From the NCBI RefSeq assembly GCF_002443255.2, contig NW_019211456.1:46138324-46202323 (forward strand): 64,000 bases of DNA, written 5' to 3'. The notes beneath the pieces were generated by a model that saw only the letters and a program-made list of their open reading frames with translations, did not search any database and was not told the origin of the DNA. Positions within the stretch are counted from its first letter, which is position 1. Each line of letters opens with the position of its first letter. The position numbers and the translations under genes are program-made. Positions 50,280-63,767 of the stretch are shown here, in pieces. This DNA is from Varroa destructor (taxonomy: Eukaryota > Arthropoda > Arachnida > Mesostigmata > Varroidae).

Positions 50280-50687
50280 TCAAGGTTCTTGTATAACCTT
50301 AACTATTATACTACCGAATGTATAAGTAAACTCTTCCACGGAAAAGTGTAGCTGCGATTTCGTATATTCATTTTCGCAATTACGTACGTAAATGTCTTGA
50401 ATCGACTTCCTTCTATAGTAGAATTTACCAAATAATCCATCAATGCGTTTGTAAAAATCGACACGTGTACAATGTTCTTTATTTTTTATCTTTGAGCACT
50501 TAATTACGAAAGAAGTTGAAATGACCGCAACTTTGCCGTAAAAGCTTGAAGGTTTACCATATAAATTATTAATAAAGGTTTTTGATGAAGTATCATAATT
50601 GCGTACCTGGTCGTCGTAACCGAATAACTCGGCTGAAAAGCTAGAAAAGAATGGTGCACAGTTGTTTGGCTCGATGCTTTTCACCAA
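50280..50687 (-). CDS. Unassigned 135-codon ORF right of the viral copy
   Basis: This open frame has no internal ATG; it opens after a TGA and reaches a GTG at 50687, then ends in TGA at about 50280. The composition looks protein-like (for example KAVAVISTSF-type hydrophobic/polar alternation, five Cys, and a C-terminus near FGSIIVKVIQEP). A TATAAATA (minus strand, about 50817-50824) lies about 130 nt upstream, with an out-of-frame ATG between. Possibilities are a host exon, part of the missing capsid core in inverted orientation, or chance. I cannot choose: ORFs of this length also occur by chance in this window, for example at 46,001-46,423. Confidence 0.25.
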   Translation of the reverse strand: MVKSIEPNNCAPFFSSFSAELFGYDDQVRNYDTSSKTFINNLYGKPSSFYGKVAVISTSFVIKCSKIKNKEHCTRVDFYKRIDGLFGKFYYRRKSIQDIYVRNCENEYTKSQLHFSVEEFTYTFGSIIVKVIQEP

Positions 50688-53600
50688 ATGTCATTATTAA
50701 GAATATGCACCAGATACAAACGAAGTGCACTTTCGTCTTTTATTTATTATCTTGAGTCTAACGACAGACTTTTTTGCTAAATCCGTCGTTTCGATGCTCG
50801 TCTATGACCGTATCGTGTATTTATAGCCCCACGGCTTTAAGAGAGCTTACTTCCCGCGCGTCACCACGATGACTTCGCAGCTTTCAAGCACCTCAATGAT
50901 GATTCAAACGACAACAGGGGAACGTTATTAAATAAATGTTTATAGTAGTATTAGGAAAAAAAAACGTCTTGACAATACCCACAAGCTCCTTCTGGGTTTG
51001 GAACGGAAATGACGACCATATTTTGTATTCTTATACCTGTTCATATTGTTAATAGACACTGCGTACAGGAACTACGCACAGTCACTAGATCGAGTGAGTC
51101 ACAGTTCTTAAGTGATTTTTATTAAGCCACCTGCGGCTGCTTCCGTTCCCCGGTTCCCGGAAAGCCCCGTTCCGGTACCACTTCAACGGTGTAACGGTAC
51201 GGGGAAAGATGCGCATTACTGATACCCAGCTTGACAGGCGTTCATTATCACTGCCATACATCTTTTTGGCCGATTTTTAACATTTCCTCAGTACACAATT
51301 GGTGGAGCTCACACTTACGAACAATAACGTATCGGTGACGTATGATATCTCTGAAGTTGCTATGGTTCTGTCCCGTGGCTTCCGTCCACTCGATTTAGAT
51401 CGACATGGTTGTCGTTGCGCCGACCATATTGGTCTGAGCAAGTAGTCGATTGGCAGATCGCATGCCTAAGAGGAACGGAAGACAGGAACTTTCGCTTTAC
51501 ACCTTTTGGAGGGATGCGTCTGCTAGGTAGCCCGATGGAATTCTGAGCAGGTGGTAAAGAACGTTTTTCAAAAAAACGTGCTAAAGGAAGCAAAGACTCA
51601 CCGAAAACGGATCAAGAATATTGCCACAATACACTACGAGCTAGATTAGAGACTCTGATGGACAGATTAAAATTTGAAGCCTTTTATTGCAGCTTCGTTT
51701 TCGTTTTCTCGAACGAATATAGGATTTCATATTAACAAAGCATGAATTTCTTGCTATTTCTTTCTACCTCTGTGTGCGCATAGCAGAAAATTTGTTCGCT
51801 CATAATATATTAATAAACATTAAAAAAAATGTTCTAACTCTTTGCCTAACGTACGTATAGCCGCCACCCATTAAATTCGAGAGTTTGATATTATTTATCG
51901 GTTCGTTGGTATGTATTGTAACTATATATAGCCGATACCAAGCAGAAGTGTCTATTCGTGTAGTAGACTGCACGCATTTTCATTGGAGAGAAAGTATTAC
52001 GATTTATGATGTCTAGGAATAATAAAAGCCGACAGTATACACGTTATGATCGCTAAATATATATAAGCAAATATGTGTAAGTATGTTAACTTTAACTTAT
52101 ATCCCAGTGATAAGTAAGCAATTGATCTTGAAATGACCTTGACCTAATGCTTCTTACAACACTTTACCTGACTCCAAATTTAAGATGCGTTACAATTATT
52201 CGAAGGTAAAGTTACCGTACGACTTCCGTTGGCTTCTCTAATTTTGCCTGTTTTCTTTTTCAGTCACAAATTTTAGAAAAGTACTAATTATGAATCATAA
52301 AGGCGCGACAGACGTCTTATATGGCAACCGACAACAAAAAACTAAGAAACGATTTGATCGAACAAATGACGTAATATTGCAGTGAAAGCATTGAATTTAT
52401 CGCCATCGATGAGTACACTACAGTTATGGGTAGCACTAATAGGGAACATTATTAGAAACTATAAGCACACAAAGCTGAAAAGCATACAGAAAATGCCATG
52501 CTACGAAGATGGGCGCGGGCATCTCGTACCACGGCTCTTGTAGTGTTGTCCAAATGACTCCAGAACCGGATTCTGTGAGGCGCTGCAGGCCGAGGGCCGG
52601 CCAAAAGCCTATACTGCAATATAACGATTATCATTGTATAAAATCCCTTTTATTCAACCCACTTTGCGATTCTTCAGCGAATCGCCTGTCCCGCTGAATC
52701 TCCCATGAACGCACTTACCAAACATGCCTTGCCGCTTTTTAGACACGGGTTAATATTAGCCTTTACAGATAATACAGACGACAAAATTCGGCCTCAGCGT
52801 ATATTCGACATACAGAGTACTGCTCATTATTTAGTGATGCGAATCATTAATCTTTCACTTTATCATACCTTGTTTTGCCTGTTTACGATTAACCTTTATG
52901 GACTTTATTCTTTATTCTTCAAGGTTCCATGGTGAGTACTGTCTAGCTTGTGCCTTCATGGGGCCGAATAATGTTCAGGCGTCCCAATCAGAAGACAAGC
53001 GAGGAACGTTCCCTGTTAATTATGAAGAGAATACAAAGCAGCTCGTTAGTGGGGCAAGAGTACGAATTAGATGCTGATCTGGCGGATAGGAAGTCCTCAG
53101 TCGGGGTCCTAATATGGCGTTGCCAGTAGTCCTGTCTACCAGCATACCGAACGTCCTGGAGGAGTCGCTTTGAACGAATTGAGCAAAAACGTAGACGATA
53201 CGCGTAGAGGGTGCCAGCGGGATACATTGAAATATAGCGGCGGTCTAGCAGAGGTCGACGGGGGATAGCCCTCCTCCGTCGAAAAGGTGGATGCCAAGGA
53301 CATCAGAGGATACGGAAATTGAGAGGGTGTCTTTGGGCCCCTATCCGAACAAGGCAGAGCGCGCTATCCGGAGATAGCTTCTTAAGGATCAGGCAAACAC
53401 AGTGACTCATCGGGGCTTCTCTTATTGTAGACGTTTCGCGAAGTCTTTCCCTTACAGGGAGACTTTAGTAAGGCTGTAAGTCATTTCGAGACGAGCCAGG
53501 AGCTAACCAACCTACTCTTGGTATAAGCTATAGGCTCTTTCTCTAGGTCTAAGACCCTCTTTGTTACCCGACAAGTCCTTTTACATTTCCTTCCTTCATT

Positions 53601-54415
53601 GCATCCGGTTGTCAGCTTTTTCCATCAATTTTATATCTCAAGTTATGCTGTACATATGTACGCCAACAGCGCGGTAGCTCGACGAGACAAAAGCGACTAT
53701 AGTTTAAGCTTATGTCACGCTATTGTATACTGACAGTCTTTCAACTCCAGAAAGAAATCAATGCCAGCTGGAAAGATATAGACGAAAATAGCAGATGTGC
53801 CCGATTTGTCGGCACCAGATGAAGACTTACTCTGCGTTAAATCTAAAAAAACCAACAACGGCTGCTCTATCTCATCAACGATTCAGGGACGCGACGGAAA
53901 AGGAAAACCCTCGAGAGGGAACTGTGTCATTCATTCCACTCATTTGTGTCCTTACATCGTTGTCCTTGTAGTGTATGAAACCTTGCTAGGCCAACAACTG
54001 TTCAGGCAAGCTAATTACAAGTGAGCGCCTCGCAAAATAATTGCTGCCTCAGTTTCTGCTAACACTAGTTTATGGCCGCATGTTACGTGGCCTACGAGAA
54101 TTTTCCTCTAAAGTATATCGAATTCGCTATGTAGATGCTGCAGCTCTCGTGAGTGGCCTCAAACCATTTAAGGGTTGAGTACTATATGCGTCATTGCTAG
54201 ATCACAGTGGGCAGTTATATGTCCCTTACTGCGGTCAACACTTACTGTACATTGCTGTAGTCTAAAGCGAATTTATCATCTGATCCCAGAAACGGAAAGG
54301 TCTACTTATCTGTTGATGCCTGAACCCAGATAACATGTGATTGAGAATTAGCAAACAATATAGTTTGAGGGAGTTGTTCCAATTTTGTATTGGACCAAAA
54401 CAATATCTGATAGTA

Positions 54416-54436
54416 ATATATATATATATATATATA
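54416..54436. repeat. (TA)n microsatellite
   Basis: About ten TA units. Confidence 0.9.
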
Positions 54437-54452
54437 GTCAGATCTAAAAATG

Positions 54453-54477
54453 TAAGAGGATCTTATTAATCCTCTTA
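54453..54477. repeat. Hairpin next to an AT microsatellite
   Basis: TAAGAGGAT and ATCCTCTTA pair perfectly (9 bp) around CTTATTA, 17 nt right of the (TA)n tract at 54416-54436. Confidence 0.45.
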
Positions 54478-55390
54478 TATTTAGAGAATGTGAAGCTGCA
54501 GTAGAGTAATTCTATTTGTTTCTTAGACTGTCCAACGGTTTTTGAGTTTCGCAAAACGAAATACTTTTTTCTAAAATCAATTTTTTCACCGAGCCATATT
54601 TTTCCTTCGTTGGTAGACATATTTGTACCGTGCATATTTTATCAAGTAAGCGAAGAGTGTTCCTTTTAGACTCGATGAGAAACTATATAGTTTTATTCGT
54701 TTTCATTACTTTGACTATACACGTTGACGATCAAATCACTGAATGATTTAGGTCTCGGTGAACTAGCGTTCTGTCTGTGGATTGTTTCAACGTATTGAAC
54801 GTGTCAGGTTCGTAGGTATACGGTTGTGGTAAACAATTTATTGTGCATGGCTTTGCTTTTCTATAAGATTCCCATAGAGATTGTTGTTTCACATAAAGGA
54901 TCCTCCGTAGCATTCTAGTATCCCTTTGATAGAAAAAGAAAAAACAAAAAAAAAAGGATTAGTCATGATTCCGCACTCATCGGGTAGTGCCTAGTGAATA
55001 GAGTGGACAATAGATAAATACGTATAGGCCCCACTACGTATGTTGCCACAGTGTCGTCATTGACTATGACAACAATTTAATTCTCCTACAAGCCCAGTTT
55101 ACAAACTGCTAGTTGCTCCTAAGGATCCAGGTATAGAAGACATGATCATTAAGTAATAACTGACTGAGTGTCGAGGATGAGCGGGAAATAGAGAATGGAA
55201 AGGCTATGTAGGAAAAGGGAATTCAGCTCATCAATGATGGCTGATTCTTCACAGGTCTTCCCCAATGTGCGTTTCAGAGACACCGTCACTTATACAGAAA
55301 TAAGCTACTTAAATGAATCATTTCTAATACAATTTTAGACCAGTTTCACCAGGAGGATTGATAATAGTTAAAAATTTGGAGATTCGTATC

Positions 55391-55440
55391 TATATTTATA
55401 TGTATTTATATATACGAATATATATTTATATATATATAGG
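55391..55440. repeat. TATATTTATA-rich low-complexity tract
   Basis: Fifty bases of interleaved TATA/TTTATA with few G or C, degenerate rather than a clean microsatellite. Confidence 0.7.
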
Positions 55441-58400
55441 AAACGCTATTAAAATGAGTACTGAAGAGAAAGTCGGTTAGGATCGTTTATAATTAGTACA
55501 AAGTATAGTCTATACAAAGTATACACACTTATCAACAAAATAAATATTACCGAGTATGAAATATAAATAATTCACATTTATTGTTTGTAACTTTTTAGGA
55601 TCATACAGTTTGTGTAAATAAAGAAAGCTTTTACTATCCGCGACATCTATCTAACAAAATAAGTACGGCATTGCTGTAGAGATGCGCAAGATCTTCACTT
55701 TAGCCCCGTTCTGCTAGCTGAATTCGATATAATGGGGAAAAAAAAGGCGCTCTGAATTCTAAGCTTCGAACATCTACACAGTGACGATGTTGCGTCCGTT
55801 TTCCCTCTTCGAACCCTTACTTCAATCCGGCAACATGTTTCCTTTGCTATGAAACCGTTCATTGTTCATTGGATTCGGAAAATTCCCCTTGAAAACCCTT
55901 GAGCCGTGTTCCGTCAAGCGGCGGGGACAGTGTTTCGGAGAAGGCCGTATTCGTTATATGTCTACGAGGAAACGATTGGGTGTCTTTTGACGTTCGTTGA
56001 CTCCACGTGCCATCTCTATGAGGATATTAGAAACAAAGCAGAAAACGATATATGAAGTTTCCGTTCCTTGCAACCACTAGGATACGAGCAACCCATTGCC
56101 GTCTGACAGCGTTGAGTTTAGGCATCCAATGCTAAAGGGCACAGTTGAGAGAACGTACCGCTAGAAACAGGTATCTCGTTATTGTACGTCGCAGATGCAG
56201 TTACCTGAAACGTCTTCTTTGAAACCACAAATGGGGCAGATATAACTGTTTTAGAAAATTGCTGACATACTGGCATACGGGTACTTTACTATGGCAACGA
56301 AGGACACGTGCACTGTTGAGCTAGGTATAAGCGTTGTTGAGAAGACATACTACAGAAGTAGCCGTTAGTAACTAGAAGATTCTGCATCTCTGCCCTTGAG
56401 ATCATCGCATATTCAAGCGAGCCCTTATACGCTGGTTAGCGTATATGGCGGACGGCGTAAACTGAATCACGTTGAAAAACACACTTATGTCTAGAATATG
56501 TTTGTTTTTCCGATCGCGATTTTTTTTTTGCACCGATGATATAGAAATATGTGCCAGTGATTCTGACTAATTGTAAAGCTCGAACCGATCATTATACTTA
56601 AAGAAACCTCACGCACATGCTGCTTCTTGCACCTATGGCCACATTGGCAACTTGATAATTACAAAAATTTCCGTCGTGGGACGTTTCGTTTCTATTTTTT
56701 TTTCCAATTTCCCCAATGTCCGAATTGGACAAAGACGTGTAAAAATTATAATATTATATTAACATAGTCAGTTTTTACAGTGCAGCTACTCTCTAATGGT
56801 TTTATGTTGGCTCTATTAAACGGCTAGCCGTATGAAATCTTTCTTACTTATCCCTGCTACGGCTTTCGGAACCAAGAAGACAACAATGTTCGAAGGCTAT
56901 CGATCGCCAGCTCGCCTTATAGATGCGATCCTATTATACAGTATTATTAGTTAGTTGGGCTTATTTTCTTCTAGAAATTATACTGTATATATATTAAGAT
57001 AATACAGTAGATGTTTATTGTCAAATGCCTGGCCTTGCCTCGAATTGATAGCGGAAGGTTGCCCAACATAGTACGTAATATTGAGTCGTATCATCTGCGA
57101 GCTATTAACGGTTACGTATGACTCAGCATACCTACGACTGGGTCAATATGTTTCTCTGTAATAGATAATCGATTGTTGGTTTTATCATTGTCATTATTCT
57201 AAATTCGATGGTAATAGCAAAATAGAATAAACCCTATAACCCACCAATGGATTATAACCCCCATCCCCCCACCCCACACCATGTAACAACTGAGAATTTG
57301 GGTTGAATTAGCAGGCAAAAATTTATTAGTCTATTTCCGCCTATTGTAGGTGGTGGAGAAATTTGGCAGTTGTGCCCGTATCGATACGCCTGCTATCTTT
57401 CACTGTAGCTCTCTAAATAATCATGCTATGGTTATATAGTACTATGCATAGGTATGGATCTCTTTAATGTCATTGCATTGGATGCATTAAGGTCATTGAC
57501 GGCCATGGATGGTACATGTAATATTGAACAAAATATGGTACACTTTACAGTATACCTCACCTTTAACACGATATTTATTCAGTTTATTCAAATTAAGCGG
57601 TTCATGAGTTGGATTTGGTATACATTGTTGATGCGTAGTATTGTAACATAGGTTCGTATATTCACTGTGCCTTTAAAAAAAATGCGGTACGTTTTCAATT
57701 CTCCGAAAAGAAAATTAGCTTCATAACATCGATTTTTAGGTGCATCTTAGGCTGGCTGTATGTTTAACTTAGCCTGGATGGCCAATTCCTTTCAAAATGA
57801 AGGGATCAAAAAACAGAGATCCGAGCTAAGTCATTAATTAATAAATCAGGCGACAAAATTACAGAACAACAAAAAACGCCGGACTCTGTCGTCGAACTAT
57901 TGGTGCAAATGGATAGTTTAACTCTGTCTGTCAGGCTCCAGAAGCAGACGCTTGATTACATCCAACGCGAGCAGGTCTAAATCTTTAATACGTGCCGGGA
58001 TAAACAAACTGAAGTGCATCTGAGCACTCGTGTTCAGCTTAAGCTTATAGGTATTTACGAGACGTGTTCATGCCACCAAGACGGACAATAGAGTCCATCA
58101 GAGGATTTTGAAAAAAAACTGATTACTCCAAGGGCGAGTAGTTTTCGGGTCAACGATGGGCCTTGAGAAAAGGCCATGGGGACCGCCGAAACTGACAAGC
58201 TCCACCGTGCAGTTGTTCGATTAGTTGGATCGTGGACTCGTCTGCTAAGACTAATCCGTGCAAGCCGATATCAGTATTTTCCGTAAATAATGATCCACCG
58301 TAACAAAAAGAGGGAGCCATCGTATTAGCGACAAGGAAGCGAAGGGACGAAAACGTAGCTAAGCGGAACACCAACACACGCGACTCGACGTAGCGAAAAC

Positions 58401-61390
58401 AGCTTCAGATACGGTTACAACAAAGGAACACTGTTTTCCGGACCAATTCTGAGTATGCGGAAATTCGACGCGCGTTCACGCCGCGAGCGAATTGATCTGT
58501 ATCAGCAAATTACTCACAGTCTTTGGTTAAGCTGTAAATTGCTCTGAAGGCCGCACAACTGTAACGTGAATGATAATGGTCGTAATTATATGCTGATAAT
58601 TAAGAACTTTGCATTATCAGACACGCGATGGTGATGATGATGATGAGGAAAACGCGCTGCTTTCCGTTATTGTGGTAACGATATATACTGAGCCCCCTGA
58701 TAGCCTGAAACGCTCAAGGAGTTTGGAGAGAAGCCCGAAGGGAATAAATAACTTTTGCAACGTAGCAGTAGGCATGAAAAAAGTATCGAAAAAATCAACT
58801 TTTAAAAGGTTTAATACGAAGAGCGAATAACAATCTAGTCACTCCTATATATCTCTATTTTATATGAAAGTTCTGATATCAGCAACTTAGCTCGATATAG
58901 ACGCAGTTCCCTTCGAGCGCAGCTTTTCGCGAGGCGCGAGTCGTGCCTGTCCATCGGGAATTACTTAAATAATTATATTGGACTTACTTTCTCAACTCAC
59001 AGATGCTGCTCCACAATACGGTAATGCAATGAGATCCTCAGAAGAAAATAAAAATTATACAAACTGTTTCTGTGCAAACTTGAATATCCATGAATAATTC
59101 CAAGTTGTATTTTCGACAGATTATTACCCGCTAGAAGTTTGATTTTATTGTCGGCCGCCACTATAGAATCACCCAAAAATTCTAGTAAATTAAGCTTATT
59201 ACAAGTATATGCATAGTTTACCTATAGCTCATACATAGGGCAACATGGGCTTTCACGGGTGTCATTTCGTAGAAACTTGTTCAAATCGTAGTTTTTGTAT
59301 AGAGAAATACTGTAGAATGTTTTATCGCTATACAATTACGACGTACGAAGCTTTCGAACTCTACAATAGGCTGATCCTTTCTAAAAATAGGCAGCGCAAA
59401 GAAGGAGTCTGTGCGCGCTCATAGATTTCTTGAATTAGTTGAGTCACTAAGCTAGCCATATTATTGCTAGACCTATTCTTAGGTCTGTGTAAACCTACGC
59501 ACACATCGTCCGTTCCACATGATCATCGCTAACTGATCGATAACGCGGCCTTCATGTCCATATATTTTTGTTCACCTATTCAATAATATGTGCTGTTAAT
59601 ATTACGTACTGTCTTCGGTCAACACCGAACACACATTTGGCACTTCAAAACAATCCAACTAGATGTCCCGAATGTACGCTGAGCGTCAGGGCGTGCACTG
59701 GCATGAGCCTCTAAAGCGGCTGTTAAAGTTCGGCTCTGTCTTTCGCATAGTAACTATATATACAAACTATATGGCCCCTTTTTATCTGAACTAATGCTTG
59801 TGTCTAGATTAAATATAGGCATTGCTGTTTATTTATATTTGTATGTATATTCATGTTATATAAGCATGTATGCTTATGTAAAGCCGCAGCACCACGGATA
59901 TCATGCAGTGTATAGCATTATTATGAGACCAAGCGACAGTTTCATCACTTATAGTGACGCAGCTTGTCGTCGTTGATGTCGGGGCTGCTTCTGTTACAAG
60001 TTGTCCTGCTGGCCTTGACCAGCGGTCCTTGCTTCTGTTGATGACACCTGCGACAACTAGGATGTTGGCCGATTGCGATGGTAACATAGCTATGCACATA
60101 TTGTAACAGGTGATATTCTCTTCAGTATCAGCGCCTACGGCCCTACTAGATGTCACTGCAAACGTATGCGCACCTGCCCATTAGAGAATATCGTGGTGAG
60201 CCCTAACGAATAATGCCACAACTTCTAAAAGATGAGGTGCAAGGACGGGAGCGGCAGTCTCGGTAAGCCCATGGGGAGTAGGAAAAAAAGAGCGACGACA
60301 GTGGGCATAGTAAGGTGTGATTTTCATGATCGCTACGGCAATGGTCGTAGAAGGTGCCGCTAGAACGGGACTTCTAGTTGCGACTTGGGATTTGGAGTGT
60401 GGGCGGGACGAGCACGTAGTTGGTACCATTATCATGAGTTTATCCGCTTTGTCCCTATTCCAGGTATTCCAAAAGGTCGAAGAAGAGATCAAGATGAGAC
60501 AATTAAAAAAAATGGAAAAGGTTTATCGAAAAAGCACCAGCAAAAGAACAGTGGCCGAAAATGAGCGCGGAAATTCTGCCAGAAACAAAATCTGTTGTAG
60601 GCGAACGGGATGGTACAAAAGGGCTGGGACTACTAAGCATATATATACGGAGCTGACAAGCATTAACAGGCTAAACACATAAATTAACCTATCGCATGTA
60701 GCACAAGCTTACTTTATGTAACGCAGGCACAGTAAAATGAAGGAACAGAAAAAAGACATGTGAGTCGGACTGCAGGACATGTTTGAAAACGGAGATGGTT
60801 GAAACCCGGCTAATATTGAAGTGCGACGCAGAAAGCCTCTCTTTATCAAAATGGACTCAGAAATTAACAGTCAGCACGAAATTGAGTACAACTGAGGACG
60901 ATTTTGTCATCTCAGAGAAACTTAAGTTAATAAAACGATAATAACAACTTAGACGCTATTGTAGTTCTTCAAACGCTTGCAGATTTTGAAGTCCATTATT
61001 TTATTCTGCCAGATACTATCGTCCGGTAGGCTCTTTTTGATATGGCTACAAGCAGTGCTTCGGTCACATTTACTGCTTTTCTACCTAAGTTTCCTGCTAA
61101 CAGTAAGAACGGGTGATAGTTATTATCGTCATAAAATGGGTAGCTAGTAGCAGTTTTAGTATTTTAAGCCGTACCGGTCTAATCTGTCATTTAGTTGTTA
61201 TTATGACTTATTATGCGTATGTATCCTTATCTGACATTGACATCCATGGTCAACACGTCTGAATGAACCGGACAAAACATCAAGAGGTCTCCGTCATGAT
61301 CACTAGAATTCTTCCTTTCACGCCAACTTTCGACGAACCTCATTGATACCCGAGTGCGCATTCTTGTATATAATGAACCATTCAGAGCAG

Positions 61391-61449
61391 TGGAATACCA
61401 TAGTTTCGGCTGTCACTGGCAGGCACAGCCGAAATTCTGCCATGTTCCA
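61391..61449. repeat. Hairpin, miRNA-precursor-sized
   Basis: TTTCGGCTGT (61404-61413) pairs perfectly with ACAGCCGAAA (61425-61434) around an 11-nt loop. After an internal loop, TGGAA (61391-61395) pairs with TTCCA (61445-61449). The size and shape resemble a microRNA precursor, but nothing else supports that. Confidence 0.35.
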
Positions 61450-62551
61450 GCAATGCGGTAAGCTAAACTAAGAAATCTGTGGAGGCTGGAAACCGTACAT
61501 AGACATCACACGCAGAGGCAAAATTTACTTCCATTCACCGACTCCGCAAGCAACGTGTATATTCCTCACATAGTTTTCATCGGCAGCATCAGGAATCAGA
61601 CAGTAAGTATTTTGAGTGCGGCACTTCCTTACATATACGAAGATATATAGGGCACACGTAAAGTAACGTTTGTCCCTGGCCAAGCTCCGGCCCGGATTGC
61701 CTTATACCTTTTCGGCTCCAGGGTCGTTCTGGTGTTTCTTTTACAAAAGCACATGAAGAGCTGATTAAATTGGATATAAATTTTTTTACTATTCACTTTT
61801 GGTTTCAGCTTAACTTTCGCAATAGATGTTAATAATGAGATCTCAAATTTGACATCTGTTTGGATGCTACCACACTCAGTACTCGTGTATTCAGATTAAT
61901 TAACACTTCAAAAAAAGTAATCTATTGCGGACAGTTCAACGAAATGCCTACATGATATGAAATGTAACAGGTGTAGGTGAAGAAAGATTTGCCAAATTTA
62001 TCTTCGTCGTCTGAAGTGTAATACCTGCCCCTTCGACATATATAATTTAAAATTAGGTCTATAATTTCCCAATGCTTGTACCCTCACTAGTGGTCCATGT
62101 AAAGCTACTATTAGAGTAGGAACGATTACGATCCTGTTCCATCTTCACATGAAGACTGTTGGTTTTCGCTCAACAAATTCAAATGCTTCGGAGAAAACAT
62201 GTACAGAAACGATGAGCGATCCCTCTAAGAGAAAGACAAAATTGTGGTCAGTATGCTATATGCCTAATTTAAAGCCTTTTATATATGTAGAACATGCTTA
62301 CTTGTTAAAAAATAGCTTTTGTTGTATGAGTGTCCACTGTCTACTGTAGTGCATTCCATGTATTTCGTTTTTGCTTAGGATTACTATATCAGCAGTGTTG
62401 TGTAACGCGTAGTGTTTATTCTATCCTAATAAAAAACAATTACTTTGCTTCTTCTTGTAAAGGGCGACGTGCCTGTACGCTCAGCTCAGGATAGCAATTC
62501 AGCCCCAATAAAAACTGAGCATTATTAGTTGTCTAAAAACAGATTCTTTAT

Positions 62552-62572
62552 ACACACACACACACACACACA
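62552..62572 (+). repeat. (AC)n microsatellite
   Basis: About ten AC units, just left of the candidate coding stretch at 62,657-63,052. Confidence 0.9.
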
Positions 62573-62656
62573 TGTAGAAAAAAAGAGCCGACTTCAGAGG
62601 CAGAATCCTTTAGTATAATCCATGTGCCATTCCTGCTTTCTCTTTCCCTGACAAAG

Positions 62657-63052
62657 TCACCACCCCCTTTTGAAGCGTCCACAGTTACCGAGTCTCGCAC
62701 TGGTGTCATCGCCGCTAACTCTCGAGGAAAGCAGAAACGCAAAAGAGGAAGAATTAACTCGAAAAATAAATAATCTAGGGTTAGCGAACCACGAAGAAAA
62801 ACAAGGTGGGAAGGTGGGGTTACTAAAGTTAGAGTTTCTTCTAGATAGCTGGGACATCCTCCTAGTCTCGATTTTCCATGATAAACGAACAAACGCGTCA
62901 CCTGAACTCTTCGACTTAGTCCGAGGACCCAACGAGAGCAGAATTGGGCTCAGTGTGCCAATTTTTTTTGGCTCATAACCGTGGACAGTACTCACAGTCT
63001 CAAAGATCTTAACGACCTCGGGACTGGTAGTTCTTGGAGATTTGCCAAGCAA
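62657..63052 (-). CDS. Candidate coding stretch, strand uncertain
   Basis: The minus frame (131 codons, no good ATG, possible acceptor TTGTAG just upstream) contains protein-like sequence such as TTSPEVVKIFETVSTVHGYE. The plus strand over 62670-62978 is also open for 102 codons and equally protein-like, near LTLEESRNAKEEELTRK. One of the two is probably an exon or a decayed coding sequence; I cannot tell which. No family recognised. Confidence 0.25.
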   Translation of the reverse strand: MLGKSPRTTSPEVVKIFETVSTVHGYEPKKIGTLSPILLSLGPRTKSKSSGDAFVRLSWKIETRRMSQLSRRNSNFSNPTFPPCFSSWFANPRLFIFRVNSSSFAFLLSSRVSGDDTSARLGNCGRFKRGW

Positions 63053-63279
63053 TGAAAACTACAATCTGAGCAATCTGTCTCCTAGTCTTGGGAGCGATTC
63101 GCTCGTCGATACTTATTTGTCCTGTGGGAATGGTGCCTGCTTGAGCCATGGGTGTGTCCTGCAGCGCTGCCCTGCGTGACAGGGTGGCAGGAGAAATAAG
63201 GCTAATTAGACGTTTCTCTATTCGATCTGCTAATCGTTTGGTCGGAGATTCGATTTAAACATTTGCGTGCCTTTTTGTG

Positions 63280-63287
63280 TATAAAAG
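63280..63287 (+). promoter_or_regulatory. Possible TATA box
   Basis: TATAAAAG, a good match to the TATA consensus, upstream of the ORF at 63366. Such motifs are frequent in AT-rich DNA, so position is the only support. Confidence 0.3.
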
Positions 63288-63365
63288 TTGCCTAGTTCTA
63301 GTTTCTAATGATAATACATGTGACGATGTCGTCGCAAAAAGATTCTTGAATGCTTGGAAAGCAAG

Positions 63366-63767
63366 ATGCTAAAGCTAACATTCGGCTCCCTAGCCCTAGC
63401 TACAACCACCGCTGCAATTTGGTTTGAAATGCCCTGGATGTATCCTCTGCTTTCTCTGTTTCGCATGGGCCCTATGTTGGAAGGTCCTTATGGACACAGT
63501 AACTCCACACTCTGCCATGCTCTGACTCAGTTGAATCGGAACGAATCGTTATTTCGTAACGTGCTCAGACTAATTTTGTTCCCTTGCTATCTTGCGTACC
63601 GTTTTCAATATTGGTTTCCGGTTTTTGTTAACAACGAACGAATTACGCTTCAACTTCCGGGCTATATTATCAACAGTATGCTTCGATATTCAGCCTGGCC
63701 CTTCTTGCAAAAGTGTCCACTGTCCTTTTGTAACTTCCTCGCAGTTCTATTACGAGTTTATGTATAG
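63366..63767 (+). CDS. Candidate small secreted or membrane protein
   Basis: TATAAAAG at 63280-63287 is followed about 80 nt later by an ATG at 63366 that opens 133 codons. The N-terminus, MLKLTFGSLALATTTAA, has the basic-hydrophobic-small pattern of a signal peptide, and the remainder is hydrophobic and aromatic with two sequons (NST, NES). Upstream ATGs between 63308 and 63353 weaken the case. No family is recognised. An opposite-strand frame (63670-63969) overlaps the 3' part, so at most one is real there. Confidence 0.3.
   Translation: MLKLTFGSLALATTTAAIWFEMPWMYPLLSLFRMGPMLEGPYGHSNSTLCHALTQLNRNESLFRNVLRLILFPCYLAYRFQYWFPVFVNNERITLQLPGYIINSMLRYSAWPFLQKCPLSFCNFLAVLLRVYV

Larger units (their letters stand above)
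50694..62551. other. No supported gene right of the viral copy
   Basis: AT-rich DNA with short frames only. The patch at 59,940-60,500 is somewhat GC-richer, with overlapping open frames on both strands (59851-60156 and 60181-60492 minus, 60317-60682 plus), and might hold an exon. I cannot choose a strand. Repeats at 54416, 54453, 55391 and 61391 are listed separately. Confidence 0.5.
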
